A DNA stretch of 64,000 bases from Streptomyces sp. NRRL S-118 (lineage in GTDB: Bacteria; Actinomycetota; Actinomycetes; Streptomycetales; Streptomycetaceae). This document shows, piece by piece, positions 32,194-40,325 of this stretch (position 1 is its first letter; each line of letters opens with the position of its first letter). The stretch covers positions 88,155-152,154 of the forward strand of contig NZ_KL591002.1 in the NCBI RefSeq assembly GCF_000716335.1, written 5' to 3'. Under the pieces are notes generated by a model, which saw nothing but the letters and a program-made list of their open reading frames with translations, searched no databases and was not told where the DNA came from. A program made the position numbers and the translations under genes.

Positions 32194-33189
32194 TTACAGC
32201 CTCAGCCCCAGCGCCGCAGCCTCCTGCTGCGGACTCACCCCCACCACCGGCCGGTCCGGCCGCTGCGGCGCCTCGCCGCCACGGCTCCGCAGCCACGCCC
32301 AGGTGTCGGTGACCGTCTGCGCCACCGGCCGGCAGCGCAGGCCCGCCGCGAACGCCTTGGACACATCGCCGCGGTGCATCGCGTCGTGCGCCTCGCCCGG
32401 TGGCAGCCAGACCGGCAACTGGGTCCAGGGCTCGATGCCCGCGCCGAGGACCGCCTCCGGCGCGGTCCAGCGCAGCTGCGCGTCCGAACCGGTGGCGCGC
32501 ACGCACGCGTCGAGCAGCCCGCCCATGGTCGTGTGCCCGCTCGGGCCGGTCAGGTTGTACGGGCCGCACAGCCCCGCCTGTACCGCGTCCAGGAGCCACT
32601 CGGCGAGGTCGCGGGCGTCGATGCACTGCAGCGGCAGGTCGCGCGGGCCCGGGGCGAGGACCGGTCCGCCCCGCGCGATCCGGTTCAGCCACCACGGCAG
32701 GCGGCCCACGTTCTCGCCCGGTCCGAGGAGCAGCCCCACACGTGCGAGCAGCGTCCGCCCGGCGCCGAACGCCTCCAGCGCGGCCAGTTCCCCACCCCGC
32801 TTGGCCTCGGCGTACGGCACGTCACCGGCCGCGTCCGGGGACGCGGCGACGAGCGGGCCGTCCTCGGTCAGCCCGGCCGGCATGGGCCAGGCGTACACGG
32901 AGCGGCTGGAGACGTACACGTACCGCCCGGCGCGCGGGGCGAGCAGCCGGGCCGCGTCCCGCACGGCGACGGGCGCGGCCGCCCAGGTGTCGACGACCGC
33001 GTCCCACCGCCCCTCGGCGAGCGGTGACAGCCCGCCGGGCGCGGTCCTGTCGCCGAGCAGGGCGGTCACGCCGGCGGGCGGCTCGTGCCGCCCCCGGTGG
33101 AACACCGTGACCTGCCACCCACGGGCCAGCGCGGCCTCCGCCACGGCGCGGCCCGCGAATTCGGTACCACCCAGGATCAGAAGTCTCAT
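32194..33189 (-). CDS. NAD-dependent epimerase/dehydratase-type (extended SDR) protein
   Basis: A 331-residue protein from the ATG at 33189 (MRLLILGGTEFAGRAVAEAAL); the frame is open ten codons more upstream. The N-terminal Rossmann motif GGTEFAG, a YVYVSSRSVY strand, and a PYAEAKRGGE segment give the extended short-chain dehydrogenase pattern, with Tyr and Lys in Y-A-E-A-K. The C-terminus (PPGEAHDAMHRGDVSKAFAAG) matches reductases annotated as NAD-dependent epimerases in actinobacteria. Substrate unknown. It is 114 bp upstream of the DUF1996 gene on the same strand. Confidence 0.82.
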   Translation of the reverse strand: MRLLILGGTEFAGRAVAEAALARGWQVTVFHRGRHEPPAGVTALLGDRTAPGGLSPLAEGRWDAVVDTWAAAPVAVRDAARLLAPRAGRYVYVSSRSVYAWPMPAGLTEDGPLVAASPDAAGDVPYAEAKRGGELAALEAFGAGRTLLARVGLLLGPGENVGRLPWWLNRIARGGPVLAPGPRDLPLQCIDARDLAEWLLDAVQAGLCGPYNLTGPSGHTTMGGLLDACVRATGSDAQLRWTAPEAVLGAGIEPWTQLPVWLPPGEAHDAMHRGDVSKAFAAGLRCRPVAQTVTDTWAWLRSRGGEAPQRPDRPVVGVSPQQEAAALGLRL

Positions 33190-33651
33190 GCCGGCGACTG
33201 TGCCCCGCCGCGCCCGCACGGACCAGCGTTTCTGCTCTCAGGCGACACCCCCGGGACCTGCCTGTCAGGCGCCGGGTCTCGCGCCCGGCGCGACTCAGGG
33301 CCCGGGTCGCGTCGACTCACGCCCGGCGCGCATCCGACTGCGAACCGGGGATGCGGCCCGACCGCCGCCCGGCAAGTACCCGGACTCGCACCCGGCGACC
33401 CAGCGGCACCCGCCAGTCAGGCGCCGCGTCTCGCGCCCGGCGCGACTCATGGCTCGGCCCCGCGACGCACCGGACTGCGGCCCGGCGAGGCAGCCTGGCT
33501 GCCGCCCGGCGCGCACCGGGATGCCACCCGGCAGGCACCCGAACCTTCGCCCGGCGTGCACCGGGATGCCGCCCGGCTCGGCAACCCCACCCCGCCCGGT
33601 GACGCACCCGGACTCCCGCGCGGTGCGTCGGGGTGGCAGCATGTGCGGACG
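33190..33651. other. 462-bp repeat-rich spacer without a convincing gene
   Basis: The stretch is built from degenerate copies of GCCCGGCG-type cores spaced roughly 15-30 bp apart. It includes a 34-bp direct repeat (33264-33297 and 33416-33449, one mismatch) and paired GCGCACCGGGATGC / GTGCACCGGGATGC units near 33507 and 33555. All forward frames read as Pro/Gly/Ala/Arg-rich nonsense. One of them is open into the next gene, which I attribute to GC content. It may hold the promoter for the downstream membrane gene. Confidence 0.65.
33264..33449. repeat. 34-bp direct repeat (one mismatch), 152 bp apart
   Basis: 33264-33297 and 33416-33449 are the same except for one base; both contain TCTCGCGCCCGGCGCGACTC. 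They bracket other degenerate copies of the GCCCGGCG core, so this looks like a decayed minisatellite in intergenic DNA. Confidence 0.8.
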
Positions 33652-34395
33652 ATGACGGATCCCCGGTCGCCCCTGCGGGCCCTGCGTGCCGCGCTCTTCG
33701 CGGCGGTGTGCGTGGCATTGGCCGCGGTGGGGCATTCGTCCATGTCTGCGCATTCCCTCCCGCCGGTCACGCTGCTCCTCGCCTTCGGGGTGACGGCGGG
33801 CCTGGCCTGGCTGGCGGCCGCCCGGCGCCGGGGCGCGCCCTTCATCACCGCGGGGCTGCTCGCGCTCCAGGCCGTGCTGCACGTGACCTTCGGCGCGGGC
33901 CGGTCCCACCAGGGCCACGGCCACCCCCACGGCGGCCCGCACCCCACCACCGGCATGCTCCAACCGGCCCACGGCGCGGCCCCGCCGACCGGGCACCACA
34001 CCGCGCCGCCGGCCACCGCCGCCGGAGCCGACGCGGCGCACGACGGCGCGTCCGGCCTCGTCCGGGCGCTTCTCGACGCGGTCGGGCTCGGGGGGGCCTC
34101 CGCCGGCATGCTGGCCGTCCACCTCCTCGCCGCCGCGGTCTGCGCCTTGTGGCTCGCCCGCGGCGAGGCCGCCTTCTTCCGCCTCGCCCGCGCCGTCGGG
34201 GCCCTCGGGTTCACGCCGTTGCGGCTGCTCCTCGCCGCCGTGCTGCTGCCCGAGGCCCCGCGCCCGCCGCGCGCCGGGCGCCCGCCGGCCGCGTGCCGGC
34301 ACCACGGAGTCGTCCTCGCGCACAGCCTGTCACGGCGCGGGCCGCCTGCGACCGCCGTACCCCGCGCCACGGTCCCCGGAGCCGCACACGTCTGA
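33652..34395 (+). CDS. Histidine-rich membrane protein
   Basis: A 247-residue protein (ATG 33652, or GTG 33643 three codons earlier; neither has a strong ribosome binding site). It has about four to five hydrophobic segments and a large loop rich in His and Gly (SHQGHGHPHGGPH, then TGHHTAPP), typical of metal-binding regions. The C-terminal tail is basic. I know no named family for it, though similar genes often sit beside PepSY genes in Streptomyces. The next gene, 47 bp downstream on the same strand, is a PepSY protein that also has a His-rich loop, so both may serve metal handling. Confidence 0.75.
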   Translation: MTDPRSPLRALRAALFAAVCVALAAVGHSSMSAHSLPPVTLLLAFGVTAGLAWLAAARRRGAPFITAGLLALQAVLHVTFGAGRSHQGHGHPHGGPHPTTGMLQPAHGAAPPTGHHTAPPATAAGADAAHDGASGLVRALLDAVGLGGASAGMLAVHLLAAAVCALWLARGEAAFFRLARAVGALGFTPLRLLLAAVLLPEAPRPPRAGRPPAACRHHGVVLAHSLSRRGPPATAVPRATVPGAAHV

Positions 34396-34442
34396 CCGGG
34401 GGCCGCTTCCCCCTGCAGACAACGCCGACTCCTAGGACAGTC

Positions 34443-35891
34443 ATGGCCATTGACGATCAGGCGATACCCGCCGCAGCACCACGGACCACCCCGTCCCCTG
34501 CCAGCCCCACCGAACCTTCCCGGCCGACGACCTGGAGCGCCCTGCGCCCCCTCGTCCTGCGCCTCCACTTCTACGCGGGCCTCCTCATAGCCCCGCTCCT
34601 CCTCGTCGCCGCCGTCAGCGGACTGGCGTACGCCCTCTCCTTCCAGGCCGAGAAGGTCGTCTACCGCCACGAGCTGCGGGCCCCGGTCGGCGACCAGGTC
34701 TTCCCGCTCTCGGCCCAGATCGGCGCCGCCCGCGACGCCCACCCCGAGGCAACGGTGACGGCCGTGTGGCCGTCGGCGGAGGAGGGCGCCACCACCCGCG
34801 TCCTCATGAGCAGCCCGGAGGTCGAGGAGGGCATGTCCCTCGCCGTGTTCGTCGACCCGTACACCGCGGAGGTACGCGGAGCCCTGCCCAGCTACGGCAG
34901 TTCGGGCGCCCTCCCGCTGCGCGCCTGGATCTCGCAGTTCCACGCGGACCTGCACCTCGGCGAGCTCGGCCGCAACTACAGCGAGATGGCCGCGAGCTGG
35001 ATGTGGGTCGTCGCCCTCGGCGGCCTGCTGCTCTGGCTCGGCCGCAGGCGCAGCACCAAGCGCGCCCTGTTCGTCCCCGAGCGGGGCCCCAAGTCCCGCC
35101 GCCGCACCCTCTCCTGGCACGGCTCCGTGGGCCTGTGGGCGGTCACCGGGCTCGTCCTGCTCTCCGTCACCGGGCTGACGTGGTCGCGGTACGCGGGGGA
35201 GAACGTCGACCTGCTGCAGAACAAGTTCAGCGGTCCCACGCCCACCGTCTCCGCGGCCCTCGGCGGCGCGGCCGCGGGCGGCGGCGCGGACGGCGGCCAC
35301 GAGGGTCACGGCGCCGGAGGCCACACGGCCCCGGCCGCCACCGGACCGGACGTCGGCATCGACAAGGCCGTCGAGTCGGCGGCGGCCGCCGGAGTGTCCG
35401 GGAAGATCGCGGTGACCCTCCCGGCGGACGGCAAGGGCTACGTCGTCAAGGAGACCGACACCCAGTTCCCGGTCCACCTCGACTCGGTCGCGATCGACCC
35501 GGCCGACGGCACGGTCATGGACGAACTGCGGTTCGCGGACTACCCGCTGTTCGCCAAGCTGACCCGCATCGGCATCGACGCGCACATGGGTGTCTTCCTC
35601 GGCCTCGCCAACCAGCTCGCCCTGGCCGCCCTCATGGTGGGCCTGATCCTCCTCATCCTGTGGGGCTACCGGATGTGGTGGCTGCGCAGGCCCACCAAGG
35701 AGCGCACGCGGGGCTTCGGCCGCCCGGTGCCGCGCGGCGCCTGGCGCAAGGTGCCGGTCACCCTGCTGCTGCCGATGGCGGCCGCGACGGCACTGGTCGG
35801 CTGGTTCGTACCGATGCTGGGCATCAGCCTGCTGGTGTTCCTCGTGGCCGACGCGGTGCTGGGCCTGGTGGCCCGCCGCCGCGCCGCCTAG
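34443..35891 (+). CDS. PepSY-associated transmembrane protein
   Basis: A 482-residue protein starting at the ATG 34443, preceded by TAGGA. It has the pattern of the PepSY-TM family: LVLRLHFYAGLLIAPLLLVA at the first membrane helix, a first PepSY region (residues about 75-130), HADLHLGELGRNYSEMAASW, WHGSVGLWAVTGLVLLSVTG, a second PepSY region (about 300-360), then IGIDAHMGVFLGLANQ and further helices, five to six in all. A loop near residue 280 is His/Gly-rich (GGHEGHGAGGH). Related proteins act in iron or copper uptake and reduction across the membrane; the His clusters in this and the upstream protein suggest copper or similar metals, as inference. Confidence 0.88.
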   Translation: MAIDDQAIPAAAPRTTPSPASPTEPSRPTTWSALRPLVLRLHFYAGLLIAPLLLVAAVSGLAYALSFQAEKVVYRHELRAPVGDQVFPLSAQIGAARDAHPEATVTAVWPSAEEGATTRVLMSSPEVEEGMSLAVFVDPYTAEVRGALPSYGSSGALPLRAWISQFHADLHLGELGRNYSEMAASWMWVVALGGLLLWLGRRRSTKRALFVPERGPKSRRRTLSWHGSVGLWAVTGLVLLSVTGLTWSRYAGENVDLLQNKFSGPTPTVSAALGGAAAGGGADGGHEGHGAGGHTAPAATGPDVGIDKAVESAAAAGVSGKIAVTLPADGKGYVVKETDTQFPVHLDSVAIDPADGTVMDELRFADYPLFAKLTRIGIDAHMGVFLGLANQLALAALMVGLILLILWGYRMWWLRRPTKERTRGFGRPVPRGAWRKVPVTLLLPMAAATALVGWFVPMLGISLLVFLVADAVLGLVARRRAA

Positions 35892-35907
35892 CCGCACCAT
35901 CCGGGCG

Positions 35908-35937
35908 GGCCGTCCGGGCGCACACCGCCGGACGGCC
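35908..35937. terminator. Terminator between PepSY gene and winged-helix gene
   Basis: GGCCGTCCGG (35908-35917) pairs perfectly with CCGGACGGCC (35928-35937). It lies in the 61-bp gap between two convergent genes and can end both messages. Confidence 0.75.
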
Positions 35938-35952
35938 GCCTGAACACGCCTC

Positions 35953-36498
35953 TCAGGGCGCGTACTTGTAGCCGACCCGCCGCACGGTCTGGATCGTGCG
36001 GCGGTGCTCGGCGCCCAGCTTCCGCCGCAGCCGGGCCACGTGGACGTCGACCGTCCGCCCGTCACCGACGTGGCCGTAGCCCCACACGGTGGTCACCAAC
36101 TGGTCGCGGGTGTGCACCCGGTGCGGGTTCGCCACCAGGTGCGCCAGCAGCTCGAACTCCAGGTACGTGAGGTCCAGCGGCCGGCCGTCCACGAACGCGG
36201 TGCGCCGGGAGGAGTCCACGGTCACGGGGCCCTCGACCGGGGCGGCGGCCACCACCGGTGCCGGTTCCTGCTGGTCGGCGGGGACGAGGACGAGGTAACC
36301 GACCATCGGCGGCTGCCCCGGCAGTGCCGGCACGGCGTGCGCCGGTGCGGGCAGCCAGGTGGCGCCCGGCGGCAGGAACTCGGTGACGTCGACGACCTCG
36401 TCCCGCCCGATGGCACGCAGCCGGTGCCGGCCGGGGGCGTGAGCGGAGGAGGGGACGGGAGAAGGAACGGGAGCGGAGAGGGTACGGGTGTTCGCCAT
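35953..36498 (-). CDS. Orphan winged-helix (OmpR/PhoB-type) transcriptional regulator
   Basis: A 181-residue protein whose C-terminal 95 residues form an OmpR/PhoB winged helix: LDLTYLEFELLAHLVANP, RDQLVTTVWGY, GDGRTVDVHVARLRRKLG and RRVGYKYAP. The N-terminal 85 residues lack a receiver domain; there is no phosphorylatable Asp pocket, only a Pro/Ala-rich stretch and a segment that may bind a ligand (QPPMVGYLVLVPADQQ). It therefore cannot be controlled as a normal response regulator. The ATG at 36498 is the likely start. A 42-codon ORF that looks like a leader peptide precedes it by 92 bp on the same strand, which hints at control at the level of translation or transcript elongation. Confidence 0.85.
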   Translation of the reverse strand: MANTRTLSAPVPSPVPSSAHAPGRHRLRAIGRDEVVDVTEFLPPGATWLPAPAHAVPALPGQPPMVGYLVLVPADQQEPAPVVAAAPVEGPVTVDSSRRTAFVDGRPLDLTYLEFELLAHLVANPHRVHTRDQLVTTVWGYGHVGDGRTVDVHVARLRRKLGAEHRRTIQTVRRVGYKYAP

Positions 36499-36590
36499 GG
36501 TGGGCTCAGCTCTTTCGCGCGAAGGGACGGAAGTACGTCATGGCGCGACGGCCGAAGGCCTCTCGGACGGGACAGGTGCCGCCGAAGGCG

Positions 36591-36719
36591 TTAGAGGGCC
36601 GACGCGTTCCTCGCGCGGCAACACACCCGGTCGAAGTCGTGGTGCTGACGGGACGGCCAGAACGGCTCCAGGTCGCTGCGACCCGTCGCGGCGTACGCGG
36701 TGCTCCGAAGGCTGGCCAT
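36591..36719 (-). CDS. Putative 42-residue leader peptide (RxHxDxxRV type)
   Basis: A short ORF from the ATG at 36719 to the TAA at 36591, starting MASLRSTAYAATGRSD and ending with a region that contains SRQHHDFDRVCCRARNASAL. The R-x-H-x-D-x-x-R-V core with adjacent Cys codons resembles the short actinobacterial peptides often annotated as putative leader peptides before regulated genes. It begins nine bases after the acyltransferase stop and ends 92 bases before the winged-helix gene. Two small GGCC-TTC-GGCC-like hairpins (36550-36560 and 36580-36590) follow or overlap its end. It may be a cis-acting attenuator rather than a functional protein. The pattern match is from memory. Confidence 0.6.
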   Translation of the reverse strand: MASLRSTAYAATGRSDLEPFWPSRQHHDFDRVCCRARNASAL

Positions 36720-36727
36720 GGCCCTAT

Positions 36728-37921
36728 TCAACCAGAAGCCGCCTTGGACGTCTCCCTGTTGTCCCACCACGACCGCAGCCGGCGCTCCACCGGCCGTTCC
36801 ACCGCGTGGTGCAGGGCTGCGGCGGCCGCCACCGAGACGAGCAGCAGCGGCACGTACCAGAGAAGGTTGGTCCAGGCCACCGGCTGCAGGCCGTAGACGT
36901 CCCGCAGCGCGTAGATGAAGGTGGCGTGCACCAGGTAGAAGGCGAAGGACCACTCGCCCAGCCGAACCAGGGTGCGCCCGCGCAGCAGCGAGCGGCGTCC
37001 CTGGACATCGCTCCACGCCACCGCCGCGATCATCGCGGCGCAGGCGACAGCGATCCACTCCGCCTCGGCTGTTCGCGCGGCGTCCGCGGCGAATTCAGCG
37101 ACTGCGTTGTCGAACGAGCGGCCCTCGCTGACCAGGAGCCATCCGACCAGCACACCGGCGCCGAGATAGCACCACAGCGGCCTCAGAGGTACCCGCCACC
37201 CCGCGAGCAGGGCGCGTGCGATGCCTATGCCGATCACGAACTCACTGAGCCGTACGACCGGATGCGGCACCTGACCGAGCCACGACGTGGGCCAGTGCCA
37301 CACGGCCGCCCGGTAGAGCAGGGCCGCGGCGAAGGTGAGGACCGTCAGGAGCAGCGCGCCGCGGACCCGCATCCGGCCGAAGAGCCGGTGCAGCGCCGGG
37401 TGCAGCGCGTAGAAGAAGTACTCGCACGTCAGCGTCCATGCCGCGGGGTTGCCGGAGAACGTGATGGTGGGGTCCAGCGACCAGCCCTGGAGGAGCACCA
37501 CCGACAGCAGCAGGATCCCGGCGCTGAGCGGTTTCACCCACCAGTCGGCAGGATCGGGACTGAGGCTGTAGAAGACCGGCACGGCGAGAAGCAGCGCCAC
37601 CAGGTGCGACGGATGAATGCGGGCGAGGCGCCGCCAGTAGAACGCCGGCACCGTGACGCCGGGCCGGGCGGACCAGGTCAGGACGAACCCGGACAGGACG
37701 AAGAAGAGGGTGACGCCGTACGTCCCGAACGCGAGCACCTTGTGCACGGGCAGCGGGGCCAGGTTGGTCATGTGGTGCGCGAAGACGGCGAAAGCCGCCC
37801 ACCAGCGCAAACCGGTCAGAGAGTCGAGCCGGGGAGCCGGCTCGGCGCTGCCCCCGGTCGCCCGGCGAGGGCCTGGAACCCGCCCGGCGCCGATGGACAC
37901 CGTCGTCAGCGACTGCGTCAT
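36728..37921 (-). CDS. Membrane acyltransferase (acyltransferase-3 / OafA-like)
   Basis: A 397-residue polytopic membrane protein with about ten hydrophobic segments. The family pattern is clear: RLDSLTGLRWWAAFAVFAHH (with the conserved His), YGVTLFFVLSGFVLTW, FYWRRLARIHPSHLVALL, WTLTCEYFFYALHP and FAFYLVHATFIY. Such enzymes O-acylate (often acetylate) cell-surface sugars, lipids or secreted metabolites. The substrate is unknown and no sugar biosynthesis genes are near. The ATG at 37921 (MTQSLTTVS) is used. It lies 114 bp downstream of glnII, separated by a strong stem-loop, so it is probably transcribed separately. Confidence 0.9.
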   Translation of the reverse strand: MTQSLTTVSIGAGRVPGPRRATGGSAEPAPRLDSLTGLRWWAAFAVFAHHMTNLAPLPVHKVLAFGTYGVTLFFVLSGFVLTWSARPGVTVPAFYWRRLARIHPSHLVALLLAVPVFYSLSPDPADWWVKPLSAGILLLSVVLLQGWSLDPTITFSGNPAAWTLTCEYFFYALHPALHRLFGRMRVRGALLLTVLTFAAALLYRAAVWHWPTSWLGQVPHPVVRLSEFVIGIGIARALLAGWRVPLRPLWCYLGAGVLVGWLLVSEGRSFDNAVAEFAADAARTAEAEWIAVACAAMIAAVAWSDVQGRRSLLRGRTLVRLGEWSFAFYLVHATFIYALRDVYGLQPVAWTNLLWYVPLLLVSVAAAAALHHAVERPVERRLRSWWDNRETSKAASG

Positions 37922-37985
37922 ACGGGTGGCCTCTTCATACGCGAACGGGTGAACAACCCGGCGAAGTGTAGCGGCCGACGCAAAG

Positions 37986-38018
37986 CGGGGCGCGCACCGG
38001 TCACCGGTGAGCGCCCCG
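37986..38018 (-). terminator. Terminator of glnII
   Basis: CGGGGCGC (37986-37993) pairs with GCGCCCCG (38011-38018), and inside it CACCGG pairs with CCGGTG around TCA, with a single G/A mismatch between the two stems. It starts 18 bases after the glnII stop on the minus strand. Confidence 0.8.
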
Positions 38019-38035
38019 TCCTCGGCGGCGGAGGA

Positions 38036-39070
38036 TCAGACCTGGCCGGCCTTCTCCAGGGCCGCGCAGCAGGTGTCCACCAGCAGGCGGGTGACCGTGT
38101 ACGGGTCGACGTTGGCGTTCGGGCGGCGGTCCTCGATGTAGCCCTTGCCGTCCTTCTCGACCTGCCACGGGATGCGCACGGAGGCGCCGCGGTCGGAGAC
38201 GCCGTAGGAGTACTGGTCCCACGGGGCGGTCTCGTGCAGACCGGTCAGGCGGTCGTCGATGCCGGCGCCGTAGTTCTTGACGTGGTCCAGCGGCTTGGAG
38301 CCCTCACCGAGCGCCTCGCACGCGGTGATGATGGCGTCGTAGCCCTCGCGCATGGCCTTCGTCGAGAAGTTGGTGTGCGCGCCGGCGCCGTTCCAGTCGC
38401 CCTTGACCGGCTTCGGGTCGAGGGTCGCGGTGATGTTGAAGTCCTCGGCGGTGCGGTAGAGCAGCCAGCGCGCGACCCACAGCTGGTCGGAGACCTCCAG
38501 CGGCGACAGGGGGCCGACCTGGAACTCCCACTGGCCCGGCATGACCTCGGCGTTGATGCCGGAGATGCCCAGGCCCGCCTTGAGGCAGTTCTCCAGGTGC
38601 GCCTCGACGACGTCACGGCCGAAGATCTCGTCGGCGCCGACGCCGCAGTAGTAGCCGCCCTGCGGGGCCGGGAAGCCGCCGACCGGGAAGCCGAGCGGAC
38701 GCGTGCCGTCGAAGAAGGTGTACTCCTGCTCGATGCCGAAGATCGGCTCCTGGTCGGCGAACCGCTCCGCGACCTCGGCCAGCGCCGCCCGCGTGTTGGA
38801 CACGTGCGGGGTCATGTCCGTGTTGAGGACCTCGCACAGGACCAGGATGTGGTCGCCGCCGCGGATCGGGTCCGGGCAGGAGAAGACCGGCTTGAGGACG
38901 CGGTCGGAGGCGTGACCCTCGGCCTGGTTGGTGCTGGACCCGTCGAAGCCCCAGATCGGGAGGTCGGCGACGCCGGTGGCCGCGCCCGCCGCGAGTATCT
39001 TCGTCTTCGAGCGAAGCTTGGCGGTCGGCTCGGTGCCGTCGATCCAGATGTACTCAGCCTTGATGGTCAC
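38036..39070 (-). CDS. glnII: Glutamine synthetase, type II
   Basis: A 344-residue GSII enzyme, the eukaryote-like glutamine synthetase found in Streptomyces and rhizobia, which makes glutamine from glutamate, ammonia and ATP. Typical motifs are AEYIWIDGTEPTAKLRSKTK at the start, WGFDGSSTNQAEGHASD, FGIEQEYTFFD and NGAGAHTNFSTKAMR. I chose the GTG at 39070 (VTIKAEYIWIDG) rather than the ATG at 39082, because GGATGAGG lies six bases before the GTG and related GlnII proteins begin at this point. It is not a substrate of GlnE. A GlnR box (39127-39164) is directly upstream, so it should respond to nitrogen limitation. Confidence 0.96.
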   Translation of the reverse strand: MTIKAEYIWIDGTEPTAKLRSKTKILAAGAATGVADLPIWGFDGSSTNQAEGHASDRVLKPVFSCPDPIRGGDHILVLCEVLNTDMTPHVSNTRAALAEVAERFADQEPIFGIEQEYTFFDGTRPLGFPVGGFPAPQGGYYCGVGADEIFGRDVVEAHLENCLKAGLGISGINAEVMPGQWEFQVGPLSPLEVSDQLWVARWLLYRTAEDFNITATLDPKPVKGDWNGAGAHTNFSTKAMREGYDAIITACEALGEGSKPLDHVKNYGAGIDDRLTGLHETAPWDQYSYGVSDRGASVRIPWQVEKDGKGYIEDRRPNANVDPYTVTRLLVDTCCAALEKAGQV

Positions 39071-39126
39071 GGGGGGCCTCATCCTGTGCGGGTGCAGCGG
39101 TATGCCGCGCAGCTTGGCAAGAGGGG

Positions 39127-39164
39127 ATTTCCCGGCCGTTGCCCGTTTGTGAACCCCGTGTTAC
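39127..39164 (-). promoter_or_regulatory. GlnR box of glnII
   Basis: Read on the minus strand the site is GTAAC, 6 bases, TTCAC, 6 bases, GCAAC, 6 bases, GAAAT. This follows the Streptomyces GlnR pattern of alternating gTnAc and GaAAc half-sites with 6-bp spacers; the second half-site is weak. It ends 57 bases before the glnII start and abuts the stop codon of the upstream gene. Confidence 0.82.
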
Positions 39165-40325
39165 TCAGCTTCCCCGTGTTTCCCGCACTCGCTGTGCCAC
39201 GGTGTGCGCATTGAGCAACGATGCGAATCCCGCGGCCCGGATCCGGGCCACGAGCTCGGCGTACCCGGTGCCGAGCGCCTCCGCCGTGCGCCCCAGGTGC
39301 CAGTCGCAGTCCGCCAGCCGCCGCAGCAGGTACCCGCGCCGGATCTGCTTGTCGGACAGCCGGAACGTCTTCAGGTACACCGCCCGCCCCTTGTGGTCGG
39401 TGATCACCTCGCCGATGTGCTGCTTCTGCCCCGCGTTGTGCAGGAACGGCGGCAGGAAGCGGTACAGCTCGTACGGACCCGCTCCTCGCACCCGCTCGAA
39501 GGCGTACGACGTCCGCAGCAGGTCCCGCGCCATCAGCGTGTCGTGCGACTCCGTCCACGCCCGCTCCTGCGCGCGGGCCGCGGCCCGGAGGTCCGCCAGG
39601 CTGCGCAGGTGGCCGGTGTCGCGGATGCGTGCGGTGAACTCCGGCACCGGCGCGCCGTACAGGGCGTACTGGTGCACCGTCTCGCCGTACAGGTCCTCGA
39701 TCAGGGACGGGTGCAGCGCGCGGTAGTCGTCCGGGTGCGGGACGACGAAGGCGGCGGCCAGCGTGTCCGCCGCGTACACCATCACCCCGCACTGGCCCGG
39801 ATGGATCTCGAACACGCGCAGCGCCTCTCCCAGTCCGCGCACCTGCCACCCGGCGTACGCGGCCTCCGCGCGCGGCGAAAGACCCTGGCGCACCGCTTGC
39901 CGGGACCACTCGTCCCACACCACGGACGGGCCGCCGAAGTGCAGGGCCAGGTAGCCCTCCAGGGCGAGGTGGAGCGGGAGGAAGCGGAGCCTCTTCCCGC
40001 CCCGCTCGCCCTTGGCCATGCGGTGGTGGCGCCGGACCGGGACGCAGCAGGGCGGCTCCGCGTCGTCGCCGAACTGCGTCCCGTACGCCGCCGACTCGCC
40101 ACCCCGGCCACCGCCGGACCAGTCCGCGACGAAGCCGTGCGGGATGTACGAGACGTACTCGGTGCGCGGTCCGGCGTCGACCGCACCCGCCCCGTACCCG
40201 CCGTACACCTCCCGGTGCAGCCGCAGCCCCTCCACCGGCTCCTCCCGCACCAGCGGCACGAGACGGATGCCGCCCCATACCTGCGCGGGCCGGGCGGTCA
40301 GCCCCGTGAGATCGATCCGGGTCAC
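39165..40325 (-). CDS. Uncharacterised partner of the TROVE/vWA protein (possibly ARPP-2-like)
   Basis: A 386-residue cytoplasmic protein without signal or membrane segments, starting at a GTG that overlaps the stop of the upstream vWA-protein gene by four bases. An N-terminal half contains VWGGIRLVPLVREEPVEGLRL and a central block FLPLHLALEGYLALHFGGP; the C-terminal half (from about residue 225) is helical with KTFRLSDKQIRRGYLLRRLA. The pattern reminds me of the family named ARPP-2 in nucleotide-centred conflict systems, but I cannot confirm that. Strict coupling to a Ro60-like protein suggests they work together, perhaps in RNA handling. Its 3' end abuts the glnII GlnR box. Confidence 0.7.
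   Translation of the reverse strand: MTRIDLTGLTARPAQVWGGIRLVPLVREEPVEGLRLHREVYGGYGAGAVDAGPRTEYVSYIPHGFVADWSGGGRGGESAAYGTQFGDDAEPPCCVPVRRHHRMAKGERGGKRLRFLPLHLALEGYLALHFGGPSVVWDEWSRQAVRQGLSPRAEAAYAGWQVRGLGEALRVFEIHPGQCGVMVYAADTLAAAFVVPHPDDYRALHPSLIEDLYGETVHQYALYGAPVPEFTARIRDTGHLRSLADLRAAARAQERAWTESHDTLMARDLLRTSYAFERVRGAGPYELYRFLPPFLHNAGQKQHIGEVITDHKGRAVYLKTFRLSDKQIRRGYLLRRLADCDWHLGRTAEALGTGYAELVARIRAAGFASLLNAHTVAQRVRETRGS

Noticed and set aside
33085..33651. Possible N-terminal extension of the His-rich membrane protein through the repeat region
   Set aside because: The extension is Pro/Gly/Arg repeats without signal or domain, and it would overlap the start of the epimerase gene; an open frame is expected by chance at this GC.
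39071..39082. ATG at 39082 as the glnII start
   Set aside because: The GTG at 39070 has the better-placed ribosome binding site and agrees with the known N-terminus of related GlnII proteins.
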